Shown here piece by piece: positions 10,234-19,362 of a stretch of 64,000 bases of DNA; position 1 is the stretch's first letter, and each line of letters starts with the position of its first letter. The notes beneath the pieces were generated by a model that was not told the DNA's origin, searched no databases, and saw only the letters and a list, made by a program, of their open reading frames with translations. Made by a program: the position numbers and the translations under genes. This DNA is from Cryobacterium arcticum (GTDB lineage: Bacteria > Actinomycetota > Actinomycetes > Actinomycetales > Microbacteriaceae): contig NZ_QHLY01000012.1 of NCBI RefSeq assembly GCF_003185895.1, forward strand, positions 1,763,844 to 1,827,843, written 5' to 3'.

Positions 10234-11648
10234 CAGTCAAAACTCCAATGTGCACCCGACGGGGTGTCTTCGATGGTGATGCCGGCGGCGACGAGCTCGT
10301 CCCGGATACGGTCTGCGGCCGCGTAGTCGCGGCCCTGCCTGGCGGCCTGCCGGTCGTTGAGCAGGCGCTCGACGAGGGCGGTAAGGGCCACCATGGCGGG
10401 TTCGTCTGTTGCCACGGCCCAGCCGGGCGACAGGGGGTTGATGCCGAGGACCTCGCTCATGGCGAGGACCTGACCGCGGGCGGCGGCGGCGGCGTGCAGG
10501 TCTTCGGCGTCGAGGGCCGCGTTGCCGGCGCGCACGGTGTCGTGCAGCACACCGAGCGCCTGCGGCACCGCGAGGTCGTCGTCCATGGCCTCGGCGAAGG
10601 CATCCGGCACGATCTCAACGCCGGAGCCGGCGAAGCGGGTGTCGGCCAAGCGGCGGTCGGCGCGGTCGAGGAAGCTCTCGATACGTTCGAGCGCGGCCTC
10701 GGCCTCGCCGAGCGAGCCCTCGTGGAAGTCGAGGGTGGACCGGTAGTGCGCGGCGCCCAGGTAGTAGCGCACCACGATCGCGCGGGCCTGGTCGAGCAGT
10801 TCGGCCGCGTAGACCGAGTTGCCCAGCGACTTGGACATCTTCTGGCCGTTGGTGTTGACCAGGCCGTTGTGCACCCAGTAGTTCGCAAAGGCGTCGCCGG
10901 CGGCGGTGGACTGGGCCAGTTCGTTCTCGTGGTGCGGGAAGCGCAGGTCGAGGCCGCCGCCGTGGATGTCGAACTCTGGACCGAGGTAGCGTGCGGCCAT
11001 GGCCGAGCACTCGATGTGCCAGCCGGGCCGGCCGTCGCCCCACGGGGACACCCACGCGGCCGAGTCGGGTTCGCCGTCTTTGTGGCCCTTCCAGAGGGCG
11101 AAGTCGCGGGGGTCGCGCTTGCCGCGGGGGTCGGCGTCGGCGGCCGCTTCCATGTTGTCGGGGTTCTGCCGGGTGAGCTCGCCGTAGGCCGGCCAGCTGC
11201 GGGTGTCGAAGTAGACGTCACCGGAGCCGTCTTCGGCCGGGTAGGCGTGGCCGTTGTCGATCAATCGCGCGACGATGTCCTGCATCTCGTGCACGCTGGC
11301 GGTGGCGCGGGGTTCGTAGGTGGGGGCGAGGATGCCCAGGCGCTGATAGCCGGCGGTGAATTCGAGCTCGTAGCGGTAGGCCAGCGCCCACCACTGTTCG
11401 GTGGTGCCCTGCGCGTTGATCAGGATCTTGTCGTCGATATCGGTGACGTTGCGCACGAACGTGACGTCGTTGCCGCGGTAGCTGAGCCAGCGCCGCAACT
11501 GGTCGTAGACCAGGGCGCTGCGCAGGTGACCGATGTGAGGGGAGGACTGCACCGTGGGTCCGCAGACGTAGATTCCCACCTTGCCCGGAACGATCGGCAG
11601 GAAATCGCGAAGGGCCTGGGCCTTCGAGTCGTATAGTCGCATGCTCAC
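10233..11648 (-). CDS. cysS: Cysteinyl-tRNA synthetase
   Basis: 471 residues from the GTG at 11648; an ATG at 11642 would give 469. Class I synthetase motifs are present: [18 protein letters not shown] (HIGH type) near the N-terminus and KMSKSLGN (KMSKS) near residue 275. The zinc ligands include the Cys of YVCGP and the segment [14 protein letters not shown] with [15 protein letters not shown]. It charges tRNA-Cys. It lies 10 nt after ispDF and overlaps rlmB, forming an ispDF-cysS-rlmB operon known from many Actinobacteria. Confidence 0.96.
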   Translation of the reverse strand: MSMRLYDSKAQALRDFLPIVPGKVGIYVCGPTVQSSPHIGHLRSALVYDQLRRWLSYRGNDVTFVRNVTDIDDKILINAQGTTEQWWALAYRYELEFTAGYQRLGILAPTYEPRATASVHEMQDIVARLIDNGHAYPAEDGSGDVYFDTRSWPAYGELTRQNPDNMEAAADADPRGKRDPRDFALWKGHKDGEPDSAAWVSPWGDGRPGWHIECSAMAARYLGPEFDIHGGGLDLRFPHHENELAQSTAAGDAFANYWVHNGLVNTNGQKMSKSLGNSVYAAELLDQARAIVVRYYLGAAHYRSTLDFHEGSLGEAEAALERIESFLDRADRRLADTRFAGSGVEIVPDAFAEAMDDDLAVPQALGVLHDTVRAGNAALDAEDLHAAAAARGQVLAMSEVLGINPLSPGWAVATDEPAMVALTALVERLLNDRQAARQGRDYAAADRIRDELVAAGITIEDTPSGAHWSFD

Positions 11649-11657
11649 TGGTTCAGT

Positions 11658-12881
11658 TTAGGCGAGGGCCGGCTGGATGCTCGGGTAGATGACGGCGGTA
11701 GCCAGCGCGGTGATGCCCTCACCGCGGCCGGTGAAGCCGAGCGCGTCGGTGGTGGTGGCCGAAACAGACACCGGGGCGTGCAGGATGCGCCCGAGCAGCT
11801 CTTGCGCTTCGAGGCGTCTCGGGGCCAGCTTGGGCCGGTTGCCGATGATCTGCACGGTGACGTTGCCGATCCGGAAGCCGGCGTCGGTGACTAGGCGCAG
11901 GGTCTCGGCGAGGAACACCTCGCCGTGCGCGTCGGTGAGGCGGGGGTCGGCGGTGCCGAAGACCTGGCCGATGTCGCCCAGGCCCGCGGCCGCCAGGAGC
12001 GCATCGCAGATGGCGTGCACGGCCGCGTCGCCGTCGCTGTGCCCGGACAGGCCGCGCTCCCCCGGCCAGTGCAGTCCGGCCAGCCAGAGCGCGCTGGTGT
12101 CGTCGAAGGCGTGCACGTCCAGGCCGGTGCCGACCCGCGGCAGGGCGGCGGGCTCGCTCTCGCCGAGCAGCAGCTCGGCCCGGCGGAGGTCCCAGGCTGT
12201 GGTGACCTTGAACGCGAGCGGGTCGCCGGGAATGATGCCCACCGGGTCGCCGGCCGCTGCGACGAGAGCGGCGTCGTCGGTGAGGTCGCGGGCGACGGCA
12301 TCCGTGGCGGGCAGGCTCGCCGCCCAAGCGAAGGCGGCGTCGAGCATCGGCCGGGGAAAGCCCTGCGGGGTCTGCACGGCCGAGAGGTGTGACCTGTCGA
12401 CGGTGCCCAGGATGCTGTTGGCGGCGTCGATCCTCTTGATGGTGTCGACCACGGGCAGGCCGGGCACGATGCCGTGCCCGGTCTGGCGCACGGCGGTGAT
12501 CACGGCGGCGAACTGGCCGGCCGGGGTGAGCGCCCTGGCGGCGTCGTGCACGAGCACCACGGCCACACCGGGGCGCACCGCGGCCAGGCCCCGGGCTACG
12601 GAGGCCTGCCGGGTGTCTCCCCCGGTCACCACGCTGACGTAGTCCACGGCGCCGCCGGCAACCCGCCCGGCGATGGCCTGAGCTTCGGCCAGCTGCGCCT
12701 CCGGCGCCACCACGACCACCTGGGCGGGTTCGGCCAGGCCGAAGATCCCGGTCAGGGCGTGCTCGAGAATGCTGCGTCCGGCCAGTGGCACGAACGCCTT
12801 GGGCTGGTCGCGGCCGAGCCGGCTTCCGCTGCCGGCGGCGACGACAATGACCGCGACCGCGGGATCCGGGTATTCAGTCAT
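11658..12881 (-). CDS. ispDF: Bifunctional IspD/IspF isoprenoid enzyme
   Basis: 407 residues. The first 230 or so form IspD (MEP cytidylyltransferase), with the nucleotide-binding start [13 protein letters not shown] and VLVHDAAR. The rest is IspF (MECDP synthase), starting [11 protein letters not shown] with metal ligands in GLDVHAF and [17 protein letters not shown], and ending at the [15 protein letters not shown] motif. The fusion performs two non-consecutive steps of the MEP pathway; the intermediate IspE is encoded elsewhere. The same fusion is known in several bacterial groups. It is preceded by carD, 142 bp away, with a small hairpin between them. Confidence 0.95.
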   Translation of the reverse strand: MTEYPDPAVAVIVVAAGSGSRLGRDQPKAFVPLAGRSILEHALTGIFGLAEPAQVVVVAPEAQLAEAQAIAGRVAGGAVDYVSVVTGGDTRQASVARGLAAVRPGVAVVLVHDAARALTPAGQFAAVITAVRQTGHGIVPGLPVVDTIKRIDAANSILGTVDRSHLSAVQTPQGFPRPMLDAAFAWAASLPATDAVARDLTDDAALVAAAGDPVGIIPGDPLAFKVTTAWDLRRAELLLGESEPAALPRVGTGLDVHAFDDTSALWLAGLHWPGERGLSGHSDGDAAVHAICDALLAAAGLGDIGQVFGTADPRLTDAHGEVFLAETLRLVTDAGFRIGNVTVQIIGNRPKLAPRRLEAQELLGRILHAPVSVSATTTDALGFTGRGEGITALATAVIYPSIQPALA

Positions 12882-12981
12882 GTCTGGAGGCTATCTGGTG
12901 GGGCGCGGTAAAGCGTAAGCGAAAAGTGGGCGGGGCTGGAGCGGGTGGTGCGGCACAGCGGATGGGGGCGGAACGTGCGAA

Positions 12982-13005
12982 AGGCGGCACCGAGAGGCGC
13001 CGCCT
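12982..13005 (-). terminator. Small hairpin between carD and ispDF
   Basis: AGGCGGC (12982-12988) pairs with GCCGCCT (12999-13005), extended by CC/GG across one mismatch around a GAGA loop. It lies just after the carD stop and before the ispDF start on the same strand. It could reduce read-through from carD or act as an mRNA-stability element. Confidence 0.5.
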
Positions 13006-13023
13006 GTCACAGAAACGCTAATC

Positions 13024-13506
13024 CTACGAGGCGAGCACCTCATCGAGCACGATCGAGGCCTTGTCTTCGTCGGTCTTTTCGGCCAGGGCGAGTTCGGAGA
13101 TGAGGATTTGCCGCGCCTTCGCGAGCATCCGCTTCTCCCCGGCCGAGAGGCCGCGGTCCTGATCGCGGCGCCACAGGTCGCGCACGACCTCCGACACCTT
13201 GATCACGTCGCCGCTGGCCAGCTTTTCCAGGTTGGCCTTGTACCGGCGTGACCAGTTGGTGGGTTCTTCGGTGAACGGCGCCCGGAGAACTTCGAAGACG
13301 CGGTCGAGGCCGTCTTGTCCGATCACGTCGCGTACTCCGACGAGATCGACATTCTCTGCGGGAACCTCGATGGTGAGGTCGCCCTGGGTGACGTTGAGCT
13401 TCAAATACAGTTTTTCTTCACCCTTGATGATGCGAGTTTTCACCTCGGTGATCGTCGCAGCGCCGTGGTGGGGATAAACGACTGTTTCGCCGACTTCAAA
13501 TAACAT
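13024..13506 (-). CDS. carD: CarD-family RNA-polymerase-binding regulator
   Basis: 160 residues from the ATG at 13506, with GAAGGG about 10 nt upstream; a TTG at 13527 is less likely. The N-terminal RNAP-interacting Tudor-like domain is typical ([17 protein letters not shown]). The C-terminal helical DNA-binding domain includes [26 protein letters not shown] and [16 protein letters not shown]. CarD stabilises open promoter complexes and in mycobacteria is essential and controls rRNA transcription. Position upstream of ispDF is conserved in Actinobacteria. It diverges from the lipoprotein gene at 13728. Confidence 0.95.
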   Translation of the reverse strand: MLFEVGETVVYPHHGAATITEVKTRIIKGEEKLYLKLNVTQGDLTIEVPAENVDLVGVRDVIGQDGLDRVFEVLRAPFTEEPTNWSRRYKANLEKLASGDVIKVSEVVRDLWRRDQDRGLSAGEKRMLAKARQILISELALAEKTDEDKASIVLDEVLAS

Positions 13507-13679
13507 GTATTGATATCCCTTCAGCAACGTCTATGATACCACCCCGGCGCGGGCGGGCCCGGTGAGTTGCTCGGCGGGAGAACAGCGGGCAGGCCGGCCC
13601 CTCTGCCCTGGTCGCCACGCCTGATCGGCCCATCCGCCCAGGCGGGACACTTCCGTAAGGTAAACTCAACGAAAATCTG

Positions 13680-13709
13680 CAGCGTTCATGCCACTTCGGC
13701 TGAACGCTG
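13680..13709. promoter_or_regulatory. 9-bp inverted repeat upstream of lipoprotein gene
   Basis: CAGCGTTCA (13680-13688) and TGAACGCTG (13701-13709) are exact reverse complements with a 12-bp spacer. They lie 18 nt before the GTG at 13728. The repeat may be a 5'-leader stem or an operator; nothing else distinguishes these. Confidence 0.4.
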
Positions 13710-13727
13710 AACTCTTGTGGAGGTCTT

Positions 13728-14297
13728 GTGAGAGCGCGAACCATGGCAACCGTCGTTGTGGCGGCCGGCATCCTGTTGGGCACCAGCGGATGTAATCTGT
13801 TCGCCCCCCAGGCGACGACCATCCACTATGACGCCAGCGACGGCGTCAGCGGCAACGTCGGCAACCTCGCGGTGCGCAACGCCATGCTGATCACGGCCGA
13901 CGGCGAGAACGCCAACCTGGTCGTGCACGTGGTGAACAACGGCGACGACGACATCGACCTGCTCGTGCAGTACGAGGGCGTGGACGAGAAGGTCAGCAAG
14001 AGCATTCAGGTCGAAGCGAACAGCACGACCGAGATCGGCCTGCCCGGCGGCCAGAGCGTCGGCGTCGAGAGCCTGAACGCCTCGGCCGGGTCGCTGTTCC
14101 CGGTCTTCTTCCAGTACGGCGACCTCACCGGCATCGAACTGCTCGTTCCGGTGCTCGACGGCACCCTGAACGAGTACTCCACCCTGGTGCCCACCCCGTC
14201 GCCGACACCGACGCCGCAGCCCGCCGAGACGGAGACCCCGGCCACGGAGGCTCCCGCCGAGCCGACCGCGACGCCGGAAGCGACCACCGCCCCGTAA
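13728..14297 (+). CDS. Putative lipoprotein, secreted
   Basis: 189 residues from the GTG at 13728, chosen because GGAGG ends 4 nt upstream; an ATG at 13743 lies too far from it. A signal peptide ends in LLGTSGC with the lipidated Cys at residue 22. A beta-rich domain follows (about 30-145), then a Thr/Pro/Glu-rich tail. The conserved-looking VRNAMLIT segment resembles copper-chaperone-like or DNA-modification lipoproteins, but I do not assign a function. It is the only plus-strand gene between carD and the regX3 terminator. Confidence 0.72.
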   Translation: MRARTMATVVVAAGILLGTSGCNLFAPQATTIHYDASDGVSGNVGNLAVRNAMLITADGENANLVVHVVNNGDDDIDLLVQYEGVDEKVSKSIQVEANSTTEIGLPGGQSVGVESLNASAGSLFPVFFQYGDLTGIELLVPVLDGTLNEYSTLVPTPSPTPTPQPAETETPATEAPAEPTATPEATTAP

Positions 14298-14331
14298 CGC
14301 TCTGCACAGTCGCGACTCGCGATGAGCCACG

Positions 14332-14363
14332 AAATGCCCCTCGATCAACGTCGAGGGGCATTT
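14332..14363. terminator. Bidirectional terminator between lipoprotein gene and regX3
   Basis: AAATGCCCCTCGA (14332-14344) pairs perfectly with TCGAGGGGCATTT (14351-14363) around TCAACG. T-rich and A-rich flanks on both sides suit its position between convergent genes. Confidence 0.88.
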
Positions 14364-14381
14364 TTGCGGTCTGCGGGCGGG

Positions 14382-15062
14382 TCAGGCCTCGAAGCGGTAG
14401 CCGAGGCCGCGCACGGTCACCAGCATGGTCGGGTCGGAAGGAATGGCCTCGATGCGGGAGCGGATGCGCTTGATGTGCACGTCGAGGGTCTTGGTGTCGC
14501 CGAAGTAGTCGGTGCCCCAGACCCGGTCGATCAGCTGACCGCGGGTGAGCACCCGGCCGGCGTTGCGCAGCAGGTATTCGAGCAGTTCGAATTCTTTCAG
14601 CGGCATGTTCACGACGGTGCCGGACACCGACACGGTGTGCCGCTCCAGGTCCATCCGCACGGTTCCGGCGGCCAGCACAGAGTCATCCTCGTCGGACGGG
14701 TCGGTGTGCCGGCGCGAGACGGCGCGGATGCGGGCCAGCAGTTCCCGGGTGGAATACGGCTTGGTGACATAGTCGTCTGCACCGAGCTCGAGTCCCACGA
14801 CGATGTCCACCTCTGAATCCTTGGCGGTGAGCATGATGATGGGCACCGCGGAGCGGGTGCGGATCTCCCGGCACACCTCGGTGCCGGGGATGCCGGGGAG
14901 CATCAGGTCCAGCAGCACCAGGTCGGCGCCGGCCCGGTCGAACTCGGCCAGGGCGCTGGGCCCGTCCTCGGCCACCGTGACCTCGTAGCCCTCACGTTCC
15001 AGCAGGAACGCCAGCGGTTCGCTCAGTGCCTGCTCGTCTTCGACCAGAAGGATTCGGCTCAT
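14382..15062 (-). CDS. regX3: Response regulator RegX3/PhoP-like (OmpR family)
   Basis: 226 residues from the ATG at 15062 (AGGAG upstream). The receiver domain has the acidic pair E8-D9, phosphoacceptor D52 (LVLLDLMLPG), T79 and K101 (YVTKPYS). The C-terminal winged helix ends DVHIKRIRSRIEA...TVRGLGYRFEA. It overlaps the sensor kinase gene by 4 nt. The pair diverges from phoU, and PHO-box-like repeats lie in the divergent region and before ppk and pstS. A role as phosphate-starvation regulator, as for mycobacterial RegX3 and streptomycete PhoP, is therefore well supported by context. Confidence 0.92.
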   Translation of the reverse strand: MSRILLVEDEQALSEPLAFLLEREGYEVTVAEDGPSALAEFDRAGADLVLLDLMLPGIPGTEVCREIRTRSAVPIIMLTAKDSEVDIVVGLELGADDYVTKPYSTRELLARIRAVSRRHTDPSDEDDSVLAAGTVRMDLERHTVSVSGTVVNMPLKEFELLEYLLRNAGRVLTRGQLIDRVWGTDYFGDTKTLDVHIKRIRSRIEAIPSDPTMLVTVRGLGYRFEA

Positions 15063-16213
15063 GGGGTTTCTCCTGTCACCGCTTGCGCGGGGTGTCTCGC
15101 CTCTGGCAGGCGAATGGTGAAGGTCGAACCGCTTCCCGGTTGCGACCAGACTCGAATGTCGCCGCCGTGGATCTGCACGACGTGCTTGACGATGGACAGC
15201 CCCAGGCCGGTGCCGCCGGTGTTGCGCGACCGGGCCTGGTCGACCCTGAAGAAGCGTTCGAAGATGCGGTCGTGGTCGGCTTCGGCGATGCCGACGCCCT
15301 GGTCGGTGACGGTGATCTGCACCACGCCGTCGGTGGCCCTGGCCCCGATGCCGACGCGCGACCCCGGTGCGGAGTAGTGCACGGCGTTGGCGACGAGGTT
15401 GTGCACGGCCATCACGAGCAGCCGTTCGTCGCCGTAGACCTGGGCGCGACACTTCTTGCCCACGGCGATGGTGATCCGGTCGGCGTCGGCGGCCACCCGG
15501 TTCTGGTCGATGCCGGCCGCCACGATCTCGTCGATGTCCAATAGCTCCGGCTCCCGCAGCGCATCCTGCGCCTGCAGCCTGGACAGTTCGATGATCTCCT
15601 GGGTGAGCCGGGCCAACCGACCGGCCTCCGTGGTGAGGCGGTCGGCGAAGCGGCGCACCTGGACGGGTTCGTCGGCCGCGTGGCCGAGCGCCTCAGCGAG
15701 CAGGCCGACCGCGGCGATCGGGGTCTTCAGTTCGTGGCTGATGTTCGCCACGAAGTCACGCCGCACCTCGTCGAGCCGGAACGCTTCCGTGCGGTCCTCC
15801 GCGAGGATCAGGACGTAGCGGGAGCCCAGCCGGGCCAGCCGCACCCGCAAGTGCATGCTCGCGTCGCCGAACGGACCGCGGGACAAGACCAGGTCCTCCG
15901 ACACGGCCTCCCCGGTGCGGCGCACTCCCCTGGCGAGGTCGAGGAGTTCCGGATGCGCGAGCTGCCCGTTGACCACCAAGCCCATGCTCAGCGCTCCCGG
16001 TGAGGTCTTGATGACATTGTTCGACGGGTCGAGCACCACCCCGGCGCTTTCGAGCGCATCCAAGACCTGGTCGATACCGTCTGGCACCGCCGGATTGACG
16101 ACTTCGGCCGCCCGCTTGCCGTGCCGCTCAGCGACATAGAGCAGGGTGACGAACCCGGCCCCCACGGCGAGGCCCAGTGCCAAGGAGAGCAGCACCAGCC
16201 ACGTTGATTCCAT
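15059..16213 (-). CDS. senX3: Sensor histidine kinase SenX3/PhoR-like
   Basis: 384 residues. One N-terminal membrane helix (about 5-28) is followed by a PAS-like segment (45-145). The HisKA box FVANISHELKTPIAAVG carries phospho-acceptor His160. The ATPase domain has NLVANAVHYS (N box), VTDQGVGI (G1), FERFFRV (F box) and GGTGLGLSIVKHV (G2). This architecture is that of SenX3, which senses phosphate status together with the Pst/PhoU system. It is transcribed with regX3 (ATGA overlap). Confidence 0.92.
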   Translation of the reverse strand: MESTWLVLLSLALGLAVGAGFVTLLYVAERHGKRAAEVVNPAVPDGIDQVLDALESAGVVLDPSNNVIKTSPGALSMGLVVNGQLAHPELLDLARGVRRTGEAVSEDLVLSRGPFGDASMHLRVRLARLGSRYVLILAEDRTEAFRLDEVRRDFVANISHELKTPIAAVGLLAEALGHAADEPVQVRRFADRLTTEAGRLARLTQEIIELSRLQAQDALREPELLDIDEIVAAGIDQNRVAADADRITIAVGKKCRAQVYGDERLLVMAVHNLVANAVHYSAPGSRVGIGARATDGVVQITVTDQGVGIAEADHDRIFERFFRVDQARSRNTGGTGLGLSIVKHVVQIHGGDIRVWSQPGSGSTFTIRLPEARHPAQAVTGETP

Positions 16214-16285
16214 TTCCCCAGATTAGTGACTAGTCGCGAGTGCCATTCGCAGCAGTGTCGGTGGGCACCCGGTACTTTAGGAACT

Positions 16286-16327
16286 GTTCAATCGAACGGC
16301 ACCTGCCGTTAACCTCCGTTCGCCATT
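16286..16327. promoter_or_regulatory. PHO-box-like repeats between senX3 and phoU
   Basis: GTTAACC (16308-16314) and GTTCGCC (16318-16324) repeat in direct orientation with a 10-bp period, one base shorter than the 11-bp period before ppk and pstS. A further GTTCAAT lies at 16286, 22 bp upstream of the first. The repeat lies in the shared divergent promoter region. The shorter period makes binding less certain. Confidence 0.5.
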
Positions 16328-16396
16328 ATTGGCCGGGGGCCAGGCGGGTCTCACGCGTTCGCGCGCTTTGGCGCGACCAGGAAGGACCACAGATAC

Positions 16397-17059
16397 ATGC
16401 GTGAAGTATTTCAGCAGGAGCTCGCCGAGGTGCAGGACCGCCTCGCCGAGATTGCGCGCCTGGTGGCCATCTCCATAGAAAAGGCAACCAGGGCATTCAA
16501 CAAGTCCGACGTGACGCTGGCCGAAGAGGTCATCGCTGATGACGACAAAATCGACGAGCTCACCGTGCAGCTCGACGAGCTGGCGATCACGATCCTCGCC
16601 CGGCAGCAGCCCGTCGCCAGGGACCTCCGCATCGTGGTGAGCGCCCTGCGCATCAGCGCGTCGCTCGAGCGGATGGGCGACATGTCCACCCACATCTCGC
16701 AGCTGGCCCGGTACCGGTTCCCCGACAAGGTGATCCCGAAGAGCCTGCGCCCCACCTTCGCGGAAATGGGCGCCCTCGACGTGAAGATCGCGAACATGCT
16801 CGCCGAACTGCTCACCACCGAGGACATGGCGCTGGCCGAGGCCATCCGCAACGAAGACGACAAGGTCGACGCCCTGCACCTCAGTGTCTTCGACGCCGTG
16901 CTCGGCGAGACCTGGAAGGGCCAGGCCGCCGACACCGTCGACGCCACCCTCGCCAGCCGGTACCACGAGCGGTTCGCCGACCACGCCGTGTCGATCGCCA
17001 AGAAGGTGCAGTACCTGGGCACGGGCGACTGGCAGCAGCCGGCCCCGGCCGACGCGTAG
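16397..17059 (+). CDS. phoU: Phosphate signalling protein PhoU
   Basis: 220 residues starting MREVFQQELAEVQDRL. The two three-helix PhoU repeats are visible, each with an E/DxxxD metal-cluster pattern: EEVIADDDKIDELTVQLDE in the first and EAIRNEDDKVDALHLS in the second. RDLRIVVSALRISASLERMGD is a highly typical stretch. PhoU links Pst transporter activity to the SenX3-type kinase and keeps the regulon off when phosphate is plentiful. It is divergent from senX3-regX3 and separated from gpmA by a repeat and a strong terminator. Confidence 0.95.
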   Translation: MREVFQQELAEVQDRLAEIARLVAISIEKATRAFNKSDVTLAEEVIADDDKIDELTVQLDELAITILARQQPVARDLRIVVSALRISASLERMGDMSTHISQLARYRFPDKVIPKSLRPTFAEMGALDVKIANMLAELLTTEDMALAEAIRNEDDKVDALHLSVFDAVLGETWKGQAADTVDATLASRYHERFADHAVSIAKKVQYLGTGDWQQPAPADA

Positions 17060-17076
17060 AGTTCGACGCCACCGCC

Positions 17077-17135
17077 GGTCGAGCCTGTCGAGACCTCGTG
17101 AGGGATCTCGACAAGCTCGGATCTCGACAAGCTCG
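17077..17135. repeat. Interspersed GGTCGAG...GTCGAGACC repeat plus 16-bp tandem
   Basis: GGTCGAGCCTGTCGAGACC (17077-17095) matches 60174-60192 with one mismatch, and both copies are followed by a GCGAGG/GTGAGG word. Next comes a perfect tandem duplication of GATCTCGACAAGCTCG (17104-17119 and 17120-17135). Similar interspersed words are common between genes in Microbacteriaceae genomes as I recall them. Confidence 0.65.
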
Positions 17136-17151
17136 ATCACCGAAGCGCACC

Positions 17152-17184
17152 AGAAAGGCCCCCGTCTCTGACGGGGGCCTTTCT
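17152..17184. terminator. Bidirectional terminator between phoU and gpmA
   Basis: AGAAAGGCCCCCGTC (17152-17166) pairs perfectly with GACGGGGGCCTTTCT (17170-17184) around a TCT loop, between two convergent genes. Confidence 0.88.
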
Positions 17185-17195
17185 TGTGGGGCTTG

Positions 17196-17948
17196 TTACT
17201 TCTTGGCGCCCTGGGCTGCGACGGCGGCGGCACCGGCGGCTGCTGCGTCGGGGTCGAGGTACTCGCCCGCACCGATCGGCTTGAGGTCTTCGTCGAGGCG
17301 GTAGACCAGCGGGATACCGGTGGGGATGTTCAGCTCGGCGATGTCGGCGTCGGAGATGCCGTCGAGGTGCTTGACCAGCGCGCGCAGCGAGTTGCCGTGC
17401 GCGGTGACGAGCACGGTCTTGCCGGTGCGGAGGTCCGCGGCGATGTCGGACTCCCAGTACGGCAGCATGCGTGCAATGACGTCCTTGAGGCTCTCGGTGC
17501 GCGGCACGTCGTCGCCCAGGTCGGCGTAGCGGGCGTCAGCGGCCTGCGACCACTCGGAGGAGTCGTCAAGCAGGGGCGGCGGCACGTCGAACGAGCGGCG
17601 CCAGGTCTGGAACTGCTCCGGACCGTACTTGGCCAGGGTCTCGGCCTTGTCCAGGCCCTGCAGGGCGCCGTAGTGGCGCTCGTTGAGGCGCCAGGAGCGC
17701 TTGACGTCGATCCACAGGCGGTCGGCCTCTTCGAGGGCGATGTTCGCGGTCTGGATCGCGCGGGTGAGGCGCGAGGTGTGCAGAACGTCGGGCAGCAGGC
17801 CCGACTCGGCCAGCAGCTCGCCGGCGCGCAGCGCCTCGGCACGGCCCTGGTCGCTCAGACGCACATCCACCCATCCGGTGAAGAGGTTTTGCTGGTTCCA
17901 GGTGCTGTTGCCGTGGCGGAGAAGGATGAGGGTATAGGGAGCAGACAT
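17196..17948 (-). CDS. gpmA: 2,3-bisphosphoglycerate-dependent phosphoglycerate mutase
   Basis: 250 residues. The histidine-phosphatase core is intact: [20 protein letters not shown] with the phosphorylated His, [22 protein letters not shown] and [17 protein letters not shown]. The length and the [15 protein letters not shown] motif assign the cofactor-dependent GpmA type, which interconverts 3- and 2-phosphoglycerate in glycolysis. An Ala-rich tail of about 15 residues is appended. Proximity of gpm to senX3-regX3 is conserved in mycobacteria. Confidence 0.94.
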   Translation of the reverse strand: MSAPYTLILLRHGNSTWNQQNLFTGWVDVRLSDQGRAEALRAGELLAESGLLPDVLHTSRLTRAIQTANIALEEADRLWIDVKRSWRLNERHYGALQGLDKAETLAKYGPEQFQTWRRSFDVPPPLLDDSSEWSQAADARYADLGDDVPRTESLKDVIARMLPYWESDIAADLRTGKTVLVTAHGNSLRALVKHLDGISDADIAELNIPTGIPLVYRLDEDLKPIGAGEYLDPDAAAAGAAAVAAQGAKK

Positions 17949-18033
17949 GGTCCAACTCTAGCGAGGCGGTCGCCGCTGTGCCGCACCGGCGGGTGCGACG
18001 AAAGTCCCGCCGTCACCCGGCGTCAGCGGACTG

Positions 18034-19206
18034 TCAGCCGCGTGGAACCCGCACGCCCAGCCGCGGCAACCGGGGGATGTCGGCGGTGGATCCCGCGGAC
18101 TCCGGCACGATCACTTCCTGGCTGGCCGTGATCGAGATGCCCTGCGAAAGCACGTGCAGGGTGACGGTGCCCGGCACCGTGCGCTTGATCACGGCGAGCG
18201 CGATCGGCCCGAGCTCGTAGTGGATGGCGCTGGAGGTGATGGCGCCGACGGTACGACGCTCCGGCTCACCGCCCGCGACGAACCGGTCGCCCTGCACCTC
18301 GTCGCCGTGCGCGGGTAGAACGGAGTCCGAGCCGTCGAGGTGCAGCAGCACCAGGCGGCGCGGCGGGTGGCCGAGGTTGTGCACCTTGGCGATGGTCTCC
18401 TGGCCGCGGTAGCAGCCCTTGTTCAGGTGCACGGCGGTGCGCAGCCAGTCCAGTTCGTGCGGGATGGTGCGTTCGTCGGCGTCGAGGGCGCCGCGGGGGC
18501 GCCACGCGGCAATGCGCAACGCCTCGAGGGCGAGCAGGCCGGCCGTGCCGACGGTGCCGGCCGCGGCGGAGTCTCGAAGCGCCGGCAGTGCGGACCGGTC
18601 GATGAGAACCTCCGACCAGCGCCAGTCTGCGGCGGGGTGGGAGGCTTCGGCGGCGTACTGCCACCCGCCGGGCGTCACTGTGGTCCACGGGTCGTGCCAG
18701 ACCAAGGGCACCCCGTTCGGGCTGGAGGGGGTAAGGCCGACACCGGCCGGGTCCACGGCCATGGTGCCGATGGTGGCGTAGGCGAGGGTGTGGTCGACGA
18801 CCTGCACCCGCAGGGTGAACCGCATCCGGTCGAGCCAGGCGTGCAGGCCGGGCAGCTCGGCGGCTTCGATCAGCAGCCAGCTCTCCACGCCGTCGTCGAT
18901 CAGCGCGATGGCGTACTCGAGGTGACCGGCCGGGTCGAGCAGCAAGGTCTCGGTGGACTGGCCGGGGGTGAGGCCGCGCAGTTCCTGGCTCGACATCGAG
19001 TTGAGCCAGGTGAGCCGGTCGGGACCGGAAATGGACAGCACACCCCGGTGGGACAGGTCCACGACGGCCGTACCGGCCAGCAGGCGGCGCTGTTCGGCGT
19101 TCGGGCTGCCGTAGTGGGCGGCCACGCCGGCGTCGATGCCCTCAGCCTCGACGGCACCGTCGAGGGCCAACAGGGGTGATGCGGATGGTGCGGCGGGGGT
19201 GGTCAT
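18034..19206 (-). CDS. ygfZ: Folate-binding Fe-S maintenance protein YgfZ
   Basis: 390 residues. The GcvT-like fold is evident from VVDLSHRGVLSISGPDRLTWLNS. The YgfZ signature KGCYRGQE (in LNKGCYRGQETIAKVHN) lies near residue 270. Family members use tetrahydrofolate to maintain certain Fe-S enzymes such as MiaB. The gene diverges from the Pr6Pr protein at 19363; it is 85 nt upstream of gpmA on the same strand, so read-through is possible. Confidence 0.92.
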   Translation of the reverse strand: MTTPAAPSASPLLALDGAVEAEGIDAGVAAHYGSPNAEQRRLLAGTAVVDLSHRGVLSISGPDRLTWLNSMSSQELRGLTPGQSTETLLLDPAGHLEYAIALIDDGVESWLLIEAAELPGLHAWLDRMRFTLRVQVVDHTLAYATIGTMAVDPAGVGLTPSSPNGVPLVWHDPWTTVTPGGWQYAAEASHPAADWRWSEVLIDRSALPALRDSAAAGTVGTAGLLALEALRIAAWRPRGALDADERTIPHELDWLRTAVHLNKGCYRGQETIAKVHNLGHPPRRLVLLHLDGSDSVLPAHGDEVQGDRFVAGGEPERRTVGAITSSAIHYELGPIALAVIKRTVPGTVTLHVLSQGISITASQEVIVPESAGSTADIPRLPRLGVRVPRG

Positions 19207-19362
19207 CGGGCTCTCCTTGCATCAGGCGTCGGAGTCACCCGATCGGCGCCTCGAGCGGGCCGGTCGACAGCGGGAACTTCGGCCCATATGCTAACCCAAC
19301 GGCCTGTGCGGCATCAGGTATTCCCGCCCGGCCCCTGGAACCCTCTGACGCTGGAGTCACCG

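Noticed and set aside
10248..11636. 462-codon plus-strand frame opposite cysS
   Set aside because: Antisense of a clear synthetase gene; no recognisable domain.
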